From assembly GCA_048594975.1 (NCBI GenBank), contig JBMDXQ010000093.1:1-64000 (forward strand): a stretch of DNA of 64,000 nt, given 5' to 3'. Below, in pieces: positions 40,516 through 49,318 of the stretch (positions within the stretch are counted from its first letter, which is position 1; every line of letters starts with the position of its first letter). This DNA is from JBMDXB01 sp048594975 (lineage in GTDB: Bacteria > Acidobacteriota > Vicinamibacteria > Vicinamibacterales > 2-12-FULL-66-21). The position numbers and the translations under genes were made by a program. Under the pieces are notes generated by a model. The model saw only the letters and a program-made list of their open reading frames with translations, was not told the origin of the DNA and ran no database searches.

Positions 40516-42335
40516 ATGCCGATGGTGCGCCTGCTGACGATCTGTGCGATCCTCGTCATGCGTGCCGGCGTCCCGCCCGCCGCCCAGCGGGCCGACGATC
40601 CGCCCGCCGACCTGCTCCTGGTGAATGGCCGCGTCTATACGCTCGATCCGGCACGTCGCTGGGCCGAGGCGCTCGCAGTAACCGGTTCGCGCATCGTCGC
40701 CATCGGTCCCTCCGTCGAGATGCGCCGTCTGGCCGGCAGCGACACGCGCGTAATCGATCTCGCGGGCGCATTCGCGCTGCCCGGCTTCAACGACGCCCAC
40801 GTGCACGTCGACAGCACGGGCAGCCTGCTGGTCGGCGTCAACCTGCTCGACGTACACGAGCCGGCGGCGTTCACGGCGCGGATCCGCGAGGCGGCCGGAC
40901 GGCTGCCGAAGGGCAGCTGGATCACACGCGGTGACTGGGGTGCGTACGAGCAGTGGGGCGCTGGTTCCGCCGGTTCCGGAGGTTCCAGGGGTTCCGCGGG
41001 TTCACCGTTCACGCCGTCGCGCGATTTGATCGATGGTGTCACGCCCGACCACCCGGTCTTCGTCAACCGGTTCGACCGCAGCGTCTTCCTGGCGAACTCG
41101 CTGGCGCTGAAGCTTGCCGGGATCACCGAGGCGACGCCGGATCCGGCCGACGGCGTCCTTGCCCGGGACGGGTCCGGCCGGCCGACCGGGATCCTGACCG
41201 GCGCGGCGGCCGACCTCGTGCGCCGCGCGATTCCGCCGGTCCCCTTCGAGCAGCGGCTCGTGCAGGTCCGAGCGGTGCTCAGGGAAGCCCGCGAGGGCGG
41301 CGTGACGACCATGCAGGACCTGACGTCCGCCGAGCAGCTGCGCGCCTACCAGGAGCTGCGGCGGCGCGGCGAGCTCACCGCCCGCATCATGCTGCGGCCG
41401 ACGCTCGACACCGTCGCCCACGTCGCCGCGCTCGGCGTCGGTCGCGGGTTCGGCGACGACTGGCTGCGCTACATCGCCTACAAGGCGTGGGTCGACGGCA
41501 TCATGGGCAACAGCGCGCGATGTTCTTCGCGCCGTACTCACACGATCCGACCAACAAGGGACTGCTGCGCGACATCATGAAGCCGGAAGGCCACGAGGGC
41601 GCGGCGATGGCGATGACCGCGGCGCAGCACTACAGCGATTTTCCGCCCGGCAACCTCGAACAGCTCCTGGAATCGGCGGTGCGGACCGGCCTCACGCCGC
41701 ACGTCCACGCGATCGGCGACAAAGGGAACCGCATTCTGCTCGACATTTACGAGCGGGTCCTGAAGAAGCACGGCCTGGTCGACCGCGACCACCGCTGGCG
41801 GGTGATTCACGCCCAGGTGGTCCATCCCGACGACTTCGCGCGGTTCGGCGCGCTGCGGCTGGTCGCGGAGATCAACCCGTACCACGTGTCGGACGACATG
41901 CGCTGGATGGAGGAGCGCATCGGGCCCGAACGGGCGCGCGGCGCGTACGCCTTTCGCACGCTGAAGAACGCCGGCGCCGTCCTCGTCTTCGGCAGCGACA
42001 GTCCGGGCACCAACGCGGCGCGGTATTACTTGAACCCGGTCTACGGGCTGTACGCGGCGGTGACGCGGCAGACGCTCGGCGGCGAGCCGCAGGCCGGCTG
42101 GTTTCCGGACCAGCGGCTGTCGATCGAGGAGGCGATCGAGGCGTACACCAAAGGGCCGGCGTGGGCGTCGTTCGAGGAGGACGTCAAGGGGACGCTCGCG
42201 CCCGGCCAACTCGCCGATATCGCCGTGTTCGACACCGATCTCGTCCAGGCCGGCCACGCCGGCCCGGCGCGACTGCTGAAAGCGCGGGTGCTCTACACGA
42301 TCGCCGGCGGCCGCGTCGTCTACGAGCGGCGCTGA
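40516..42335 (+). pseudogene. exported amidohydrolase (YtcJ-like), broken by a frameshift
   Basis: An amidohydrolase of the YtcJ/LAF3 type read in two frames. The ATG at 40516 follows AAGGAG and a signal peptide; metal ligands appear in FNDAHVHVD. The first frame runs through YKAWVDGIMGNS to about 41515 and then loses similarity, ending at 41580. The other frame resumes with MFFAPYSHDPTNKGLL at 41521 and carries the His, Asp and C-terminal motifs (LTPHVHAIGD, VLVFGSDSPG, GTLAPGQLADIAVFD) to 42335. Loss of one base in GGCAACAGC(G)GCGCGATG explains it. Either a recent pseudogene or a sequence error. A nine-base tandem repeat lies in the coding region. Confidence 0.85.
40963..41007 (+). repeat. 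five in-frame nine-base repeats GGTTCCGNN inside the amidohydrolase gene
   Basis: GGTTCCGCC, GGTTCCGGA, GGTTCCAGG, GGTTCCGCG and GGTTCACCG are consecutive and in frame, encoding five Gly-Ser-X triplets between GAYEQWGA and FTPSRD. The array interrupts a region that is compact in homologues as I know them and looks like a repeat expansion. Confidence 0.8.
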
Positions 42336-42368
42336 AGAGGGGGCCACGGGTCTCTGCCCCTATCCGCC

Positions 42369-42374
42369 TATAAT
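42369..42374 (+). promoter_or_regulatory. TATAAT upstream of the acyl-CoA mutase genes
   Basis: A perfect TATAAT ends ten bases before the ATG at 42385, with AAGGA in between. The -35 position (about 42346-42351, ACGGGT) is poor. If used, the mRNA would have at most a few leader bases. Confidence 0.35.
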
Positions 42375-42384
42375 GCAAGGACCT

Positions 42385-44052
42385 ATGAAGAGCGCGACAG
42401 CCGAGAGCGGCAGGCAGCGGTGGGAGCGGGAGGTGCTGGCGCCGACGCTGAAGAAGGCGCCCGAGCGGCCCGGTCCGTTCACCACGATCTCCGGCCGTCC
42501 CGTCGAACGCCTGTACACGCCCGAAGACCTCGCCGGGCTCGATTACGACCGCGACCTCAACCACCCCGGCCTATGCCCCTACACGCGCGGCATCCACCCC
42601 AGCGGCTACCGCGGGAAGCTCTGGACGATGCGCCAGTTCGCGGGGTTCGGAACGCCGGACGAGACCAACGAGCGCTACAAGACGCTGTTGAAGGCCGGGG
42701 GCACCGGACTCAGCGTCGCCTTCGACCTGCCGACGCTGATGGGCCGCGACCCGGACGACCCGCTGTCGCTCGGGGAAGTGGGGAAGTGCGGCGTCAACGT
42801 CGCCTCGCTTGCCGACATGGAGCGGCTGTTCGACGGCATTCCCGTCGGGCGGATCACGACGTCGATGACGATCAACTCGCCGGCGGCGATGATCTTCGCG
42901 ATGTACCTCGTCGTCGCGGAACAGCACGGCGCCGACTGGCGGGCGCTCTCGGGTACGATCCAGAACGACATCCTGAAGGAGTTCATCGCGCAGAAGGAGT
43001 ACATCTACCCGCCGCGCGAGTCGATGCGTCTCGTGACCGATGTGTTCACGTTCTGCGCGACGGAAGCGCCCAAGTGGAACACCATCTCGGTGAGCGGCTA
43101 CCACATCCGCGAAGCCGGGTCGACGGCGCTGCAGGAGCTGGCGTTCACGCTGCGCGACGGCATCGAGTACGTACAGTACGGCATCGACGCCGGGCTCGAC
43201 GTGGACGCCTTCGCGCCGCAGATTTCCTTCTTCTTCAACTCGCACAGCGACTTCTTCGAGGAGATCGCCAAGTTCCGGGCGGCGCGCAAGATCTGGGCGT
43301 CGGTGATGCGCGATCGGTTCGGGGCGGGCAACGAGCGGTCGTGGAAGCTGCGCTTCCACACGCAGACCGCCGGCGTGTCGCTCACCGCGCAGCAGCCCTA
43401 CAACAACGTCGTGCGGACGGCGCTGCAGGCGTTGGCGGCGGTGCTCGGCGGCACCAACTCGCTCCACACCAACTCGCTCGATGAGGCGCTGGCGCTGCCC
43501 ACCGCCGAAGCCGCCACCCTGGCGCTGCGGACGCAGCAGATCATCGCGCACGAGAGCGGCGTGACCAGCGTCGTCGATCCGCGCGGCGGATCGTATTTCC
43601 TCGAGCGGCTGACGCTCGACATGGAGCGCGGCGCGCGGGAGTACTTCGCCGCCATCGACCGGCTCGGCGGCATGGTCGAGGCGATCGAGCAGGGCTATCC
43701 GCAGAAGGAGATTGCCGAGGCCTCGTACCGCTTCCAGCAGGCGGTCGAGCAGCGCGAGAAGATCATCGTGGGCGTCAACGACTTCGTCCAGGAGGACGAG
43801 CAACCCGTCCCGATTCTCTACATCGACGAGACCACCGCCGACCGGCAGCTGCAGCGGCTCGAGCGGCTCCGCCGGACGCGCGACGCCGACGCGGTGCAGC
43901 GGACGCTCGACGCCCTGCGCGAGACGGCGCGCGGCACGGGGAACACGATGTACGCACTGCTCGACTGCGTGCGCGCCTATGCGACCATCGGCGAAATGTG
44001 CGGCGCCCTGCGCGACGTCTGGGGCGAGTACGAAGAAGTGCCGTCGATCTGA
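42385..44052 (+). CDS. B12-dependent acyl-CoA mutase large subunit, isobutyryl-CoA-mutase-like
   Basis: A 555-residue TIM-barrel catalytic subunit lacking the C-terminal B12 domain. The family blocks LSVAFDLPTLMG, GTIQNDILKEF, SGYHIREAG and LHTNSLDEALALPT are intact. Two residues that in methylmalonyl-CoA mutase hold the substrate carboxylate are changed: Tyr-89 is Phe (residue 85, WTMRQF) and Arg-207 is Gln (residue 203, EFIAQKEY). Both are the isobutyryl-CoA-mutase choices. The segment before them reads TRGIHPSGYRG rather than the usual TRG.Y.TMY, so the pocket differs from both. It is followed after two bases by the B12-binding subunit. Confidence 0.88.
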   Translation: MKSATAESGRQRWEREVLAPTLKKAPERPGPFTTISGRPVERLYTPEDLAGLDYDRDLNHPGLCPYTRGIHPSGYRGKLWTMRQFAGFGTPDETNERYKTLLKAGGTGLSVAFDLPTLMGRDPDDPLSLGEVGKCGVNVASLADMERLFDGIPVGRITTSMTINSPAAMIFAMYLVVAEQHGADWRALSGTIQNDILKEFIAQKEYIYPPRESMRLVTDVFTFCATEAPKWNTISVSGYHIREAGSTALQELAFTLRDGIEYVQYGIDAGLDVDAFAPQISFFFNSHSDFFEEIAKFRAARKIWASVMRDRFGAGNERSWKLRFHTQTAGVSLTAQQPYNNVVRTALQALAAVLGGTNSLHTNSLDEALALPTAEAATLALRTQQIIAHESGVTSVVDPRGGSYFLERLTLDMERGAREYFAAIDRLGGMVEAIEQGYPQKEIAEASYRFQQAVEQREKIIVGVNDFVQEDEQPVPILYIDETTADRQLQRLERLRRTRDADAVQRTLDALRETARGTGNTMYALLDCVRAYATIGEMCGALRDVWGEYEEVPSI

Positions 44053-44054
44053 TC

Positions 44055-44462
44055 ATGCGGAAGATCCGAGTCGTCATCGCCAAGCCAGGACTCGACGGCC
44101 ACGACCGCGGCGCGAAGGTCATCGCGCGTGCCCTGCGCGACGCCGGCATGGAGGTCGTCTACACCGGGCTGCGCCAGACGCCCGAGCAGATCGTCGCTGC
44201 CGCGCTGCAGGAGGACGCCGACGTCATCGGTCTCTCCATCCTCTCCGGCGCGCACATGCACATCTGCCCGCGGGTGATGGAGCTCCTCAGGGAGCGTGGT
44301 CTCTCCGACGTGCTGGTCGTCGTCGGCGGCATCATCCCGGACGTCGACATCCTGCGGCTGCGCGAGATGGGCATCCCCGGGATCTTCCTGCCCGGCACCC
44401 CGATGCAGGAGATCATCGCGTTCATCAACGGCAACGTCCGTCCGCGGCTGGAGCACGCGTAG
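44055..44462 (+). CDS. B12-binding subunit of the acyl-CoA mutase
   Basis: A 135-residue cobalamin-binding Rossmann-like domain. The base-off ligand motif DxHxxG appears as GLDGHDRGAKV, with the expected later SILSGAHMHICP and GGIIPDVDI contacts for the nucleotide tail. It starts two bases after the large subunit stops and would form the heterodimer or heterotetramer found in split isobutyryl-CoA and methylmalonyl-CoA mutases. No MeaB-like chaperone, epimerase or adenosyltransferase gene is in this window. Confidence 0.93.
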   Translation: MRKIRVVIAKPGLDGHDRGAKVIARALRDAGMEVVYTGLRQTPEQIVAAALQEDADVIGLSILSGAHMHICPRVMELLRERGLSDVLVVVGGIIPDVDILRLREMGIPGIFLPGTPMQEIIAFINGNVRPRLEHA

Positions 44463-44497
44463 CGCTTACCGGCCAACCTCATGTAGACTCCACGCGC

Positions 44498-45670
44498 ATG
44501 CCCCACAAGCTGCTGCTCGCCGACGACAGCGTCACGATCCAGCGCGTCATCGAACTGACGTTCGCCGACGAGGACATCCGGGTCATCGCGGTGGGCGACG
44601 GGCGGCAGGCGATCGAGCGGATCCAGTCGGAGCGGCCCGACATCGTGCTGGCCGACATCGGCATGCCCGAGCGCGACGGCTACGAAGTGGCGTCGTTCGT
44701 CAAGGGCCACCCGGACCTGGGCCACGTGCCGGTGCTGTTGCTGACCGGGGCGTTTGAGCCGATCGACGAGGACCGCGCCCGGGCGGCGGGCTGCGACGGC
44801 GTGCTGGTCAAGCCGTTCGAGCCGCAGATGGTGATCAACCGCGTCAAGGACCTGCTCGCCGGCCGACGTCCCGGAGGGCTCTGGGCGGGCCCCCCACTCG
44901 CGCAGCCGCCCGCCGCGCCGAGGCCGGTGGCGCCCGGTCCGACGCCCGGAACGGAGATAATCGCGGCGCCAGCGCCGGAGCAACGGGGCAGCGCGTCGCT
45001 GGACGAGTACTTCGACCGGCTCGACGCGGCGCTCGCCGGCGGCGATGCGTCTCCCGAGGCGCCGGCGTTGTCGCCGGGACACGCGCCGGCCGCTGAGGCG
45101 CGACTGGCCGAGCCTGGCGATCCGCTCGCCGGCTGGGACCCCGATCTCGCCGGCGATCCCGCGCGACCGCCGGCCGAACAGGAGCCGCCCGCGGTTGACA
45201 TCGCGCTCCCCGGGACACCGGTGCCCGTGCCGCCAGGCCCGCCGGCGCCGCCGCCATCGAGGATTGAACCGCCCGCGCCGATGCCACAAGCCGTCCCGGC
45301 GCCGCCGCCCTCCACGCCGGCGCCTGCGATGTCGGTGACTCCGCCGCTCCCGATTCCGCCAGCCGCCGCACGGCCGGCTCCCGAGCGGGTCGAGCCGCGA
45401 CGGTCGCAGTCGGCGGCAGCGCAGCCCCCGGCTCCCGCGATCCCCAGGGGCGCCACGCTCGCCGAGGCGTTTGCCGCCCTGCTATCGGCAGAGCGCGGTC
45501 AGCCCGTTGCCCCGCCGTCCGTGCGCCCGCAAGACATCCCGGACGACACGATCGAGGACATCGTCCGCCGCGTCATCGACCGCATGGGTACGCAGGCGGT
45601 CCGCGAGACGGTGCTCGACGTCGCGGAGCGGCTGGTGCGGGAGGAGATCGAGCGCATCAAACGGGGTTGA
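44498..45670 (+). CDS. response regulator with proline-rich linker and helical C-terminus
   Basis: A 390-residue protein. Residues 1-120 form a receiver domain: LLLADDSVTIQRVIELTF (acid pair), phosphoryl-accepting Asp in DIVLADIGMPERDG, VLLLTGAF (switch Thr) and LVKPFEP (Lys). About 210 residues of Ala/Pro/Glu-rich linker follow. The last 45 residues (DDTIEDIVRRVIDRMGTQAV and VREEIERI) form amphipathic helices. There is no DNA-binding domain, so output is through protein contacts. Receiver proteins with a long Pro/Ala linker and such a tail occur in acidobacteria and myxobacteria in polarity or motility systems; its kinase is not here. Confidence 0.85.
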   Translation: MPHKLLLADDSVTIQRVIELTFADEDIRVIAVGDGRQAIERIQSERPDIVLADIGMPERDGYEVASFVKGHPDLGHVPVLLLTGAFEPIDEDRARAAGCDGVLVKPFEPQMVINRVKDLLAGRRPGGLWAGPPLAQPPAAPRPVAPGPTPGTEIIAAPAPEQRGSASLDEYFDRLDAALAGGDASPEAPALSPGHAPAAEARLAEPGDPLAGWDPDLAGDPARPPAEQEPPAVDIALPGTPVPVPPGPPAPPPSRIEPPAPMPQAVPAPPPSTPAPAMSVTPPLPIPPAAARPAPERVEPRRSQSAAAQPPAPAIPRGATLAEAFAALLSAERGQPVAPPSVRPQDIPDDTIEDIVRRVIDRMGTQAVRETVLDVAERLVREEIERIKRG

Positions 45671-45683
45671 CGCCGAGAACGTT

Positions 45684-45718
45684 CGACGTCCAATCTCCGA
45701 CGTCCAAGCTCGTCGAAC
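45684..45718. repeat. 14-base (2x7) repeat with small inverted arm before valS
   Basis: CGACGTCCAATCTC and CGACGTCCAAGCTC are consecutive at 45684-45711. GTTCGACG at 45681-45688 pairs with CGTCGAAC at 45711-45718. It starts within 15 bases of the response-regulator stop. Confidence 0.55.
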
Positions 45719-45828
45719 GCCCAACCGCCTCCGTTACCTCCATGCTGTCGACGTCCGCCATTGACCATTGGCCATCCGGTTGGGAGTTCCAGCCGGTGGC
45801 AGCTGACAGTCGGGGCTTTGGGATTTGA

Positions 45829-45834
45829 TACGAT
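45829..45834 (+). promoter_or_regulatory. valS: -10 box eight bases before the valS start
   Basis: TACGAT at 45829-45834 is followed by eight bases and the ATG. CTGACA at 45803-45808 is -35-like, but the 20-base spacing is long. Confidence 0.3.
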
Positions 45835-45842
45835 CGCGGGTT

Positions 45843-48464
45843 ATGTCCGCAGGGTTGGACTCCAATTACCCGATCTCCGTTCCGGACAAGCCTGCGCTGG
45901 AAGGACTCGAGGAGAAGTGGAACGCCCGATGGGAGGCGGCGGGGACCTACCGGTTCGATCGCCGCCGGCCGCGCAGCGAGGTCTATTCGATCGATACGCC
46001 GCCACCGACGGTCAGCGGCTCCCTGCACGTCGGTCACGTCTTCTCGTACACCCACACCGACGTCATTGCCCGGTTCCAGCGCCTGCGCGGCCGCGCGGTG
46101 TTCTACCCGATGGGGTGGGACGACAACGGGCTGCCCACTGAGCGGCGGGTGCAGAACTACTTCGGCGTGCGATGCGATCCGTCGCTCCCCTACGATCCCT
46201 CGTTCCAGCCGCCCGAGAAGCCCGGCAAACACCCCGTTCCGGTTTCGCGCCCGAACTTCATCGAGCTCTGCACGCGCCTGACCGCCCAGGACGAGAAGGC
46301 CTTCGAGCACCTGTGGCGGCACCTCGGACTGTCGGTCGACTGGAGCATGACCTACGCGACGATCGATCGCCGGGCGCAGCGGGCGTCGCAGCTTGCCTTC
46401 CTGCGCCTGCTGCGCCGCGGCATCGCCTACCAGCTCGAGGCGCCAACACTGTGGGACGTTGACTTCCGCACGGCCGTGGCGCAGGCGGAGTTGGAGGACC
46501 GCGAGCAGCACGGCGCCTACCACCGCATCCGCTTCGGCGTGGCCGGCGGCGGCTCGATCGAAATCGATACGACACGGCCGGAGCTGATCCCGGCGTGCGT
46601 GGCGCTGGTGGCGCACCCCAACGACGCGCGGTACCGGTCGCTCATCGGCAGCGAAGCGGAGACGCCGTTATTCGGGGTGCGCGTACCCATCAAGGCGCAC
46701 GCGCTGGCCGATCCCGAAAAAGGCACCGGCGTTGCGATGATCTGCACGTTCGGCGACGTCACCGACGTCGTCTGGTGGCGCGAGCTCGGGCTGCCTGTAC
46801 GCGCTGTGCTGCAGCCGAACGGAACGCTCAAGCCGCTCACCTGGGGGGAACGCGGCTGGGAGTCGCACGACGCGGCTCACGCGCAACGCGCCTACGACGA
46901 GCTCGCCGGCCTGTCCGCCAGCAAGGCGCGGGCACGCATCGTCGAGCTGCTGCGCGAGAGCGGCGACCTGCTCGGTGAGCCCCGAGCGATCACGCACGCG
47001 GTGAAGTTCTACGAAAGGGGCGATCGCCCGCTCGAGATCATCACCAGCCGCCAGTGGTTCATCAAGACGATGGAGTACCGCGAGGCGCTGCTGAAGCGAG
47101 CGCGCGAGCTGCGCTGGCACCCGCCGTACATGCGCGCTCGGCTCGAGAACTGGATCGACGGGCTCACCGGCGACTGGTGCGTCAGCCGGCAGCGGTTCTT
47201 CGGCGTGCCGTTCCCCGTGTGGTACCGGGTCCGCCAGGACGGAAGCGTCGACTACGAGGATCGGCTGCTGCCCGAGGAGTCGCGGCTGCCGATGGATCCC
47301 TCGACCGACGTCCCCGAGGGGTTCCGGGCGGAGCAGCGCGCCGCGCCGGGCGGGTTCTCGGGCGACCCGGACATCATGGACACGTGGGCGACCTCGTCGC
47401 TGACACCGCAGATCGCGGGCCGGTGGGAAGAGGACCCCGACCTGTTCGCGCGCGTGTTCCCGATGGACGTCCGGCCGCAGGCGCACGACATCATCCGCAC
47501 CTGGCTGTTCTCGACGCTGCTGCGGTCCGAGCTCGAACACGGCTCGCTGCCCTGGACCAACGCGGCAATCTCCGGCTGGGTGCTCGACCCCGATCGCAAG
47601 AAGATGTCGAAGTCGAAGGGAAACGTGATCACGCCGCTCGGACTGATCCGGCACGTCCCCGGCCAGAACACGGATCCGAGCATGCCGCGGCCGGCGGGCG
47701 CAGACGGCATTCGCTACTGGGCGGCGCGCGGCGGGCCTGGTACCGACACCGCCTTCGACACCAGCCAGATGCTCGTCGGCCGGCGCCTGGCGATGAAGAT
47801 CCTCAACGCCGGGAAGTTCGTGCTGGCCGGCGCCGGGCCGGGCGGCGTCATCAGCGAAGAGCTCGATCGCGGGGTCCTGACGCGACTGGCGCGACTCGTC
47901 CGCGACGCCAGCGCTGCGCTCGACGACTACACCTACTCGAGCGCGCTGGGGATGACCGAGACGTTCTTCTGGGACTTCTGCGACAACTACCTGGAGCTGG
48001 CGAAGGCGCGCCGCTACGGCGATCGCGGCGCGGCGGGCGCGGCCTCCGCCAACGGCACGATGCTGCTCGCCCTGTCCGTCCTAACGCGCCTGTTCGCGCC
48101 GTTTCTGCCCTTCGTAACGGAGGAGACCTGGTCGTGGTGGCACGACTCGAGCGTCCACAACGCGAGCTGGCCGACGGAAGCGGAGATCGTCGAGTCGCTC
48201 GGACCGCTCGATCCCGACGCCGCTGCGGTCTACGAGCGCACGAGCGAAGTGCTCGGCGAGATTCGCAAGCAGAAGACAATGCAGCAGCTGTCGCCCGGCG
48301 CGGCGGTGACGGGAGTGACGGTGTTCGCCGACGACGATCTCGGCGCGCGCCTCGCGCGTACCCGCGCCGATCTGCAGGCGGCCGCCCGCGCCGAGACGCT
48401 GCAGTTCGCCGCGGGCGAGGGCCTGCGCGTCGAGCTCGCCGGCGTGCGGGAGCGCATGCGATGA
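45843..48464 (+). CDS. valS: valyl-tRNA synthetase
   Basis: An 873-residue class Ia synthetase charging tRNA-Val. Diagnostic segments are PPPTVSGSLHVGHVFSYTHT (HIGH as HVGH), FYPMGWDDNGLPTERRVQNY and, late, KKMSKSKGNVITP. The CP1 editing domain is present (DTTRPELIPACVALVAHP). The sequence belongs to the ValRS branch with GVRCDPSLPYD, known from actinobacteria and relatives. The ATG at 45843 is chosen over a frame start at 45825 because MSAGLDSNYPISVPDKPALE is a natural N-terminus. Its stop overlaps the ATG of nadC, so it heads the run valS-nadC-birA-coaX. Confidence 0.95.
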   Translation: MSAGLDSNYPISVPDKPALEGLEEKWNARWEAAGTYRFDRRRPRSEVYSIDTPPPTVSGSLHVGHVFSYTHTDVIARFQRLRGRAVFYPMGWDDNGLPTERRVQNYFGVRCDPSLPYDPSFQPPEKPGKHPVPVSRPNFIELCTRLTAQDEKAFEHLWRHLGLSVDWSMTYATIDRRAQRASQLAFLRLLRRGIAYQLEAPTLWDVDFRTAVAQAELEDREQHGAYHRIRFGVAGGGSIEIDTTRPELIPACVALVAHPNDARYRSLIGSEAETPLFGVRVPIKAHALADPEKGTGVAMICTFGDVTDVVWWRELGLPVRAVLQPNGTLKPLTWGERGWESHDAAHAQRAYDELAGLSASKARARIVELLRESGDLLGEPRAITHAVKFYERGDRPLEIITSRQWFIKTMEYREALLKRARELRWHPPYMRARLENWIDGLTGDWCVSRQRFFGVPFPVWYRVRQDGSVDYEDRLLPEESRLPMDPSTDVPEGFRAEQRAAPGGFSGDPDIMDTWATSSLTPQIAGRWEEDPDLFARVFPMDVRPQAHDIIRTWLFSTLLRSELEHGSLPWTNAAISGWVLDPDRKKMSKSKGNVITPLGLIRHVPGQNTDPSMPRPAGADGIRYWAARGGPGTDTAFDTSQMLVGRRLAMKILNAGKFVLAGAGPGGVISEELDRGVLTRLARLVRDASAALDDYTYSSALGMTETFFWDFCDNYLELAKARRYGDRGAAGAASANGTMLLALSVLTRLFAPFLPFVTEETWSWWHDSSVHNASWPTEAEIVESLGPLDPDAAAVYERTSEVLGEIRKQKTMQQLSPGAAVTGVTVFADDDLGARLARTRADLQAAARAETLQFAAGEGLRVELAGVRERMR

Positions 48465-49318
48465 GGACGGTGCCGTTCGGACCGCTGGATCCGGCGCTGT
48501 ACCGGGAATCGGTCCGTCGCGCCCTCGCCGAGGATCTCGGCTGGGGGGACGTCACCACCGAGGCCACGATCGCCCCGGACCAGCGCGCCCGTGGCCTGAT
48601 CGTCGCGAAATCGTGCTGCGTCGTCGCCGGGGTGGACGTGGCTGCCGAAGCGTTCCGGCAGCTGGATCCGTCCACCGCCTTCGACGTGAAACAGCCGGAC
48701 GGTTCGCGCTGCGATCCCGGCGGGGTCGTGGCGGAGGTGCGCGGTACGGCGGCCGCGCTGCTCACCGCCGAGCGGACCGCCCTCAATTTCCTGCAGCGCC
48801 TCTCCGGGATCGCCACCCTGACGCGCCGCTTCGTCGACGCGGCGGGTGGCGGCATCCTCGTGCTCGACACGCGCAAGACCACCCCCACCCTACGCGCGTT
48901 GGAAAAATACGCCGTGCGCGCCGGCGGTGGTACCAACCATCGCAACGGCCTGGACGACGGCATTCTGATCAAGGACAACCACGTGCGGCTCGCGGGCGGC
49001 GTTGCAGCGGCGCTCGCCCGGATGAAGGACGCACGCCCGGAGATGCCGATCGAGATCGAGGCGCAGAGCCTGGACGAGGTGGACGCCGCGCTCGCGTCGG
49101 GCGCGGACATCATCCTGCTCGACAACCTCTCGATCGAGGAGATCCGCGAGGCGGTCCGGCGGATCGGCGGCCGCGCCCAGGTCGAGGTATCGGGCGGCGT
49201 CACCCTCGAACGGATGGCGGAGCTGGCGCGGACCGGGGCCGATTACGTGTCGATCGGCGCCCTGACGCACTCCGCGCCCGCTGCCGACCTCAGCTTCGAG
49301 CTGGAACGCGATGTCTGA
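48461..49318 (+). CDS. nadC: nicotinate-nucleotide pyrophosphorylase (quinolinate phosphoribosyltransferase)
   Basis: A 285-residue enzyme of NAD synthesis converting quinolinate and PRPP to nicotinate mononucleotide. Conserved elements are EDLGWGDVTTEATI, LNFLQRLSGIATLTR, LDTRKTTPTLRALEKYAV, GGGTNHRNGLDDGILIKDNH (substrate Arg/Lys/His), EIEAQSLDEV and VEVSGGV. The ATG overlaps the valS stop (ATGA), and its own end overlaps birA by eight bases. nadA and nadB are not in the window. Confidence 0.96.
   Translation: MRTVPFGPLDPALYRESVRRALAEDLGWGDVTTEATIAPDQRARGLIVAKSCCVVAGVDVAAEAFRQLDPSTAFDVKQPDGSRCDPGGVVAEVRGTAAALLTAERTALNFLQRLSGIATLTRRFVDAAGGGILVLDTRKTTPTLRALEKYAVRAGGGTNHRNGLDDGILIKDNHVRLAGGVAAALARMKDARPEMPIEIEAQSLDEVDAALASGADIILLDNLSIEEIREAVRRIGGRAQVEVSGGVTLERMAELARTGADYVSIGALTHSAPAADLSFELERDV

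Noticed and set aside
42336..42384. Cobalamin riboswitch upstream of the B12-dependent mutase
   Set aside because: Only 49 bases separate it from the preceding gene and they hold a -10 box and ribosome binding site, not enough for a riboswitch.
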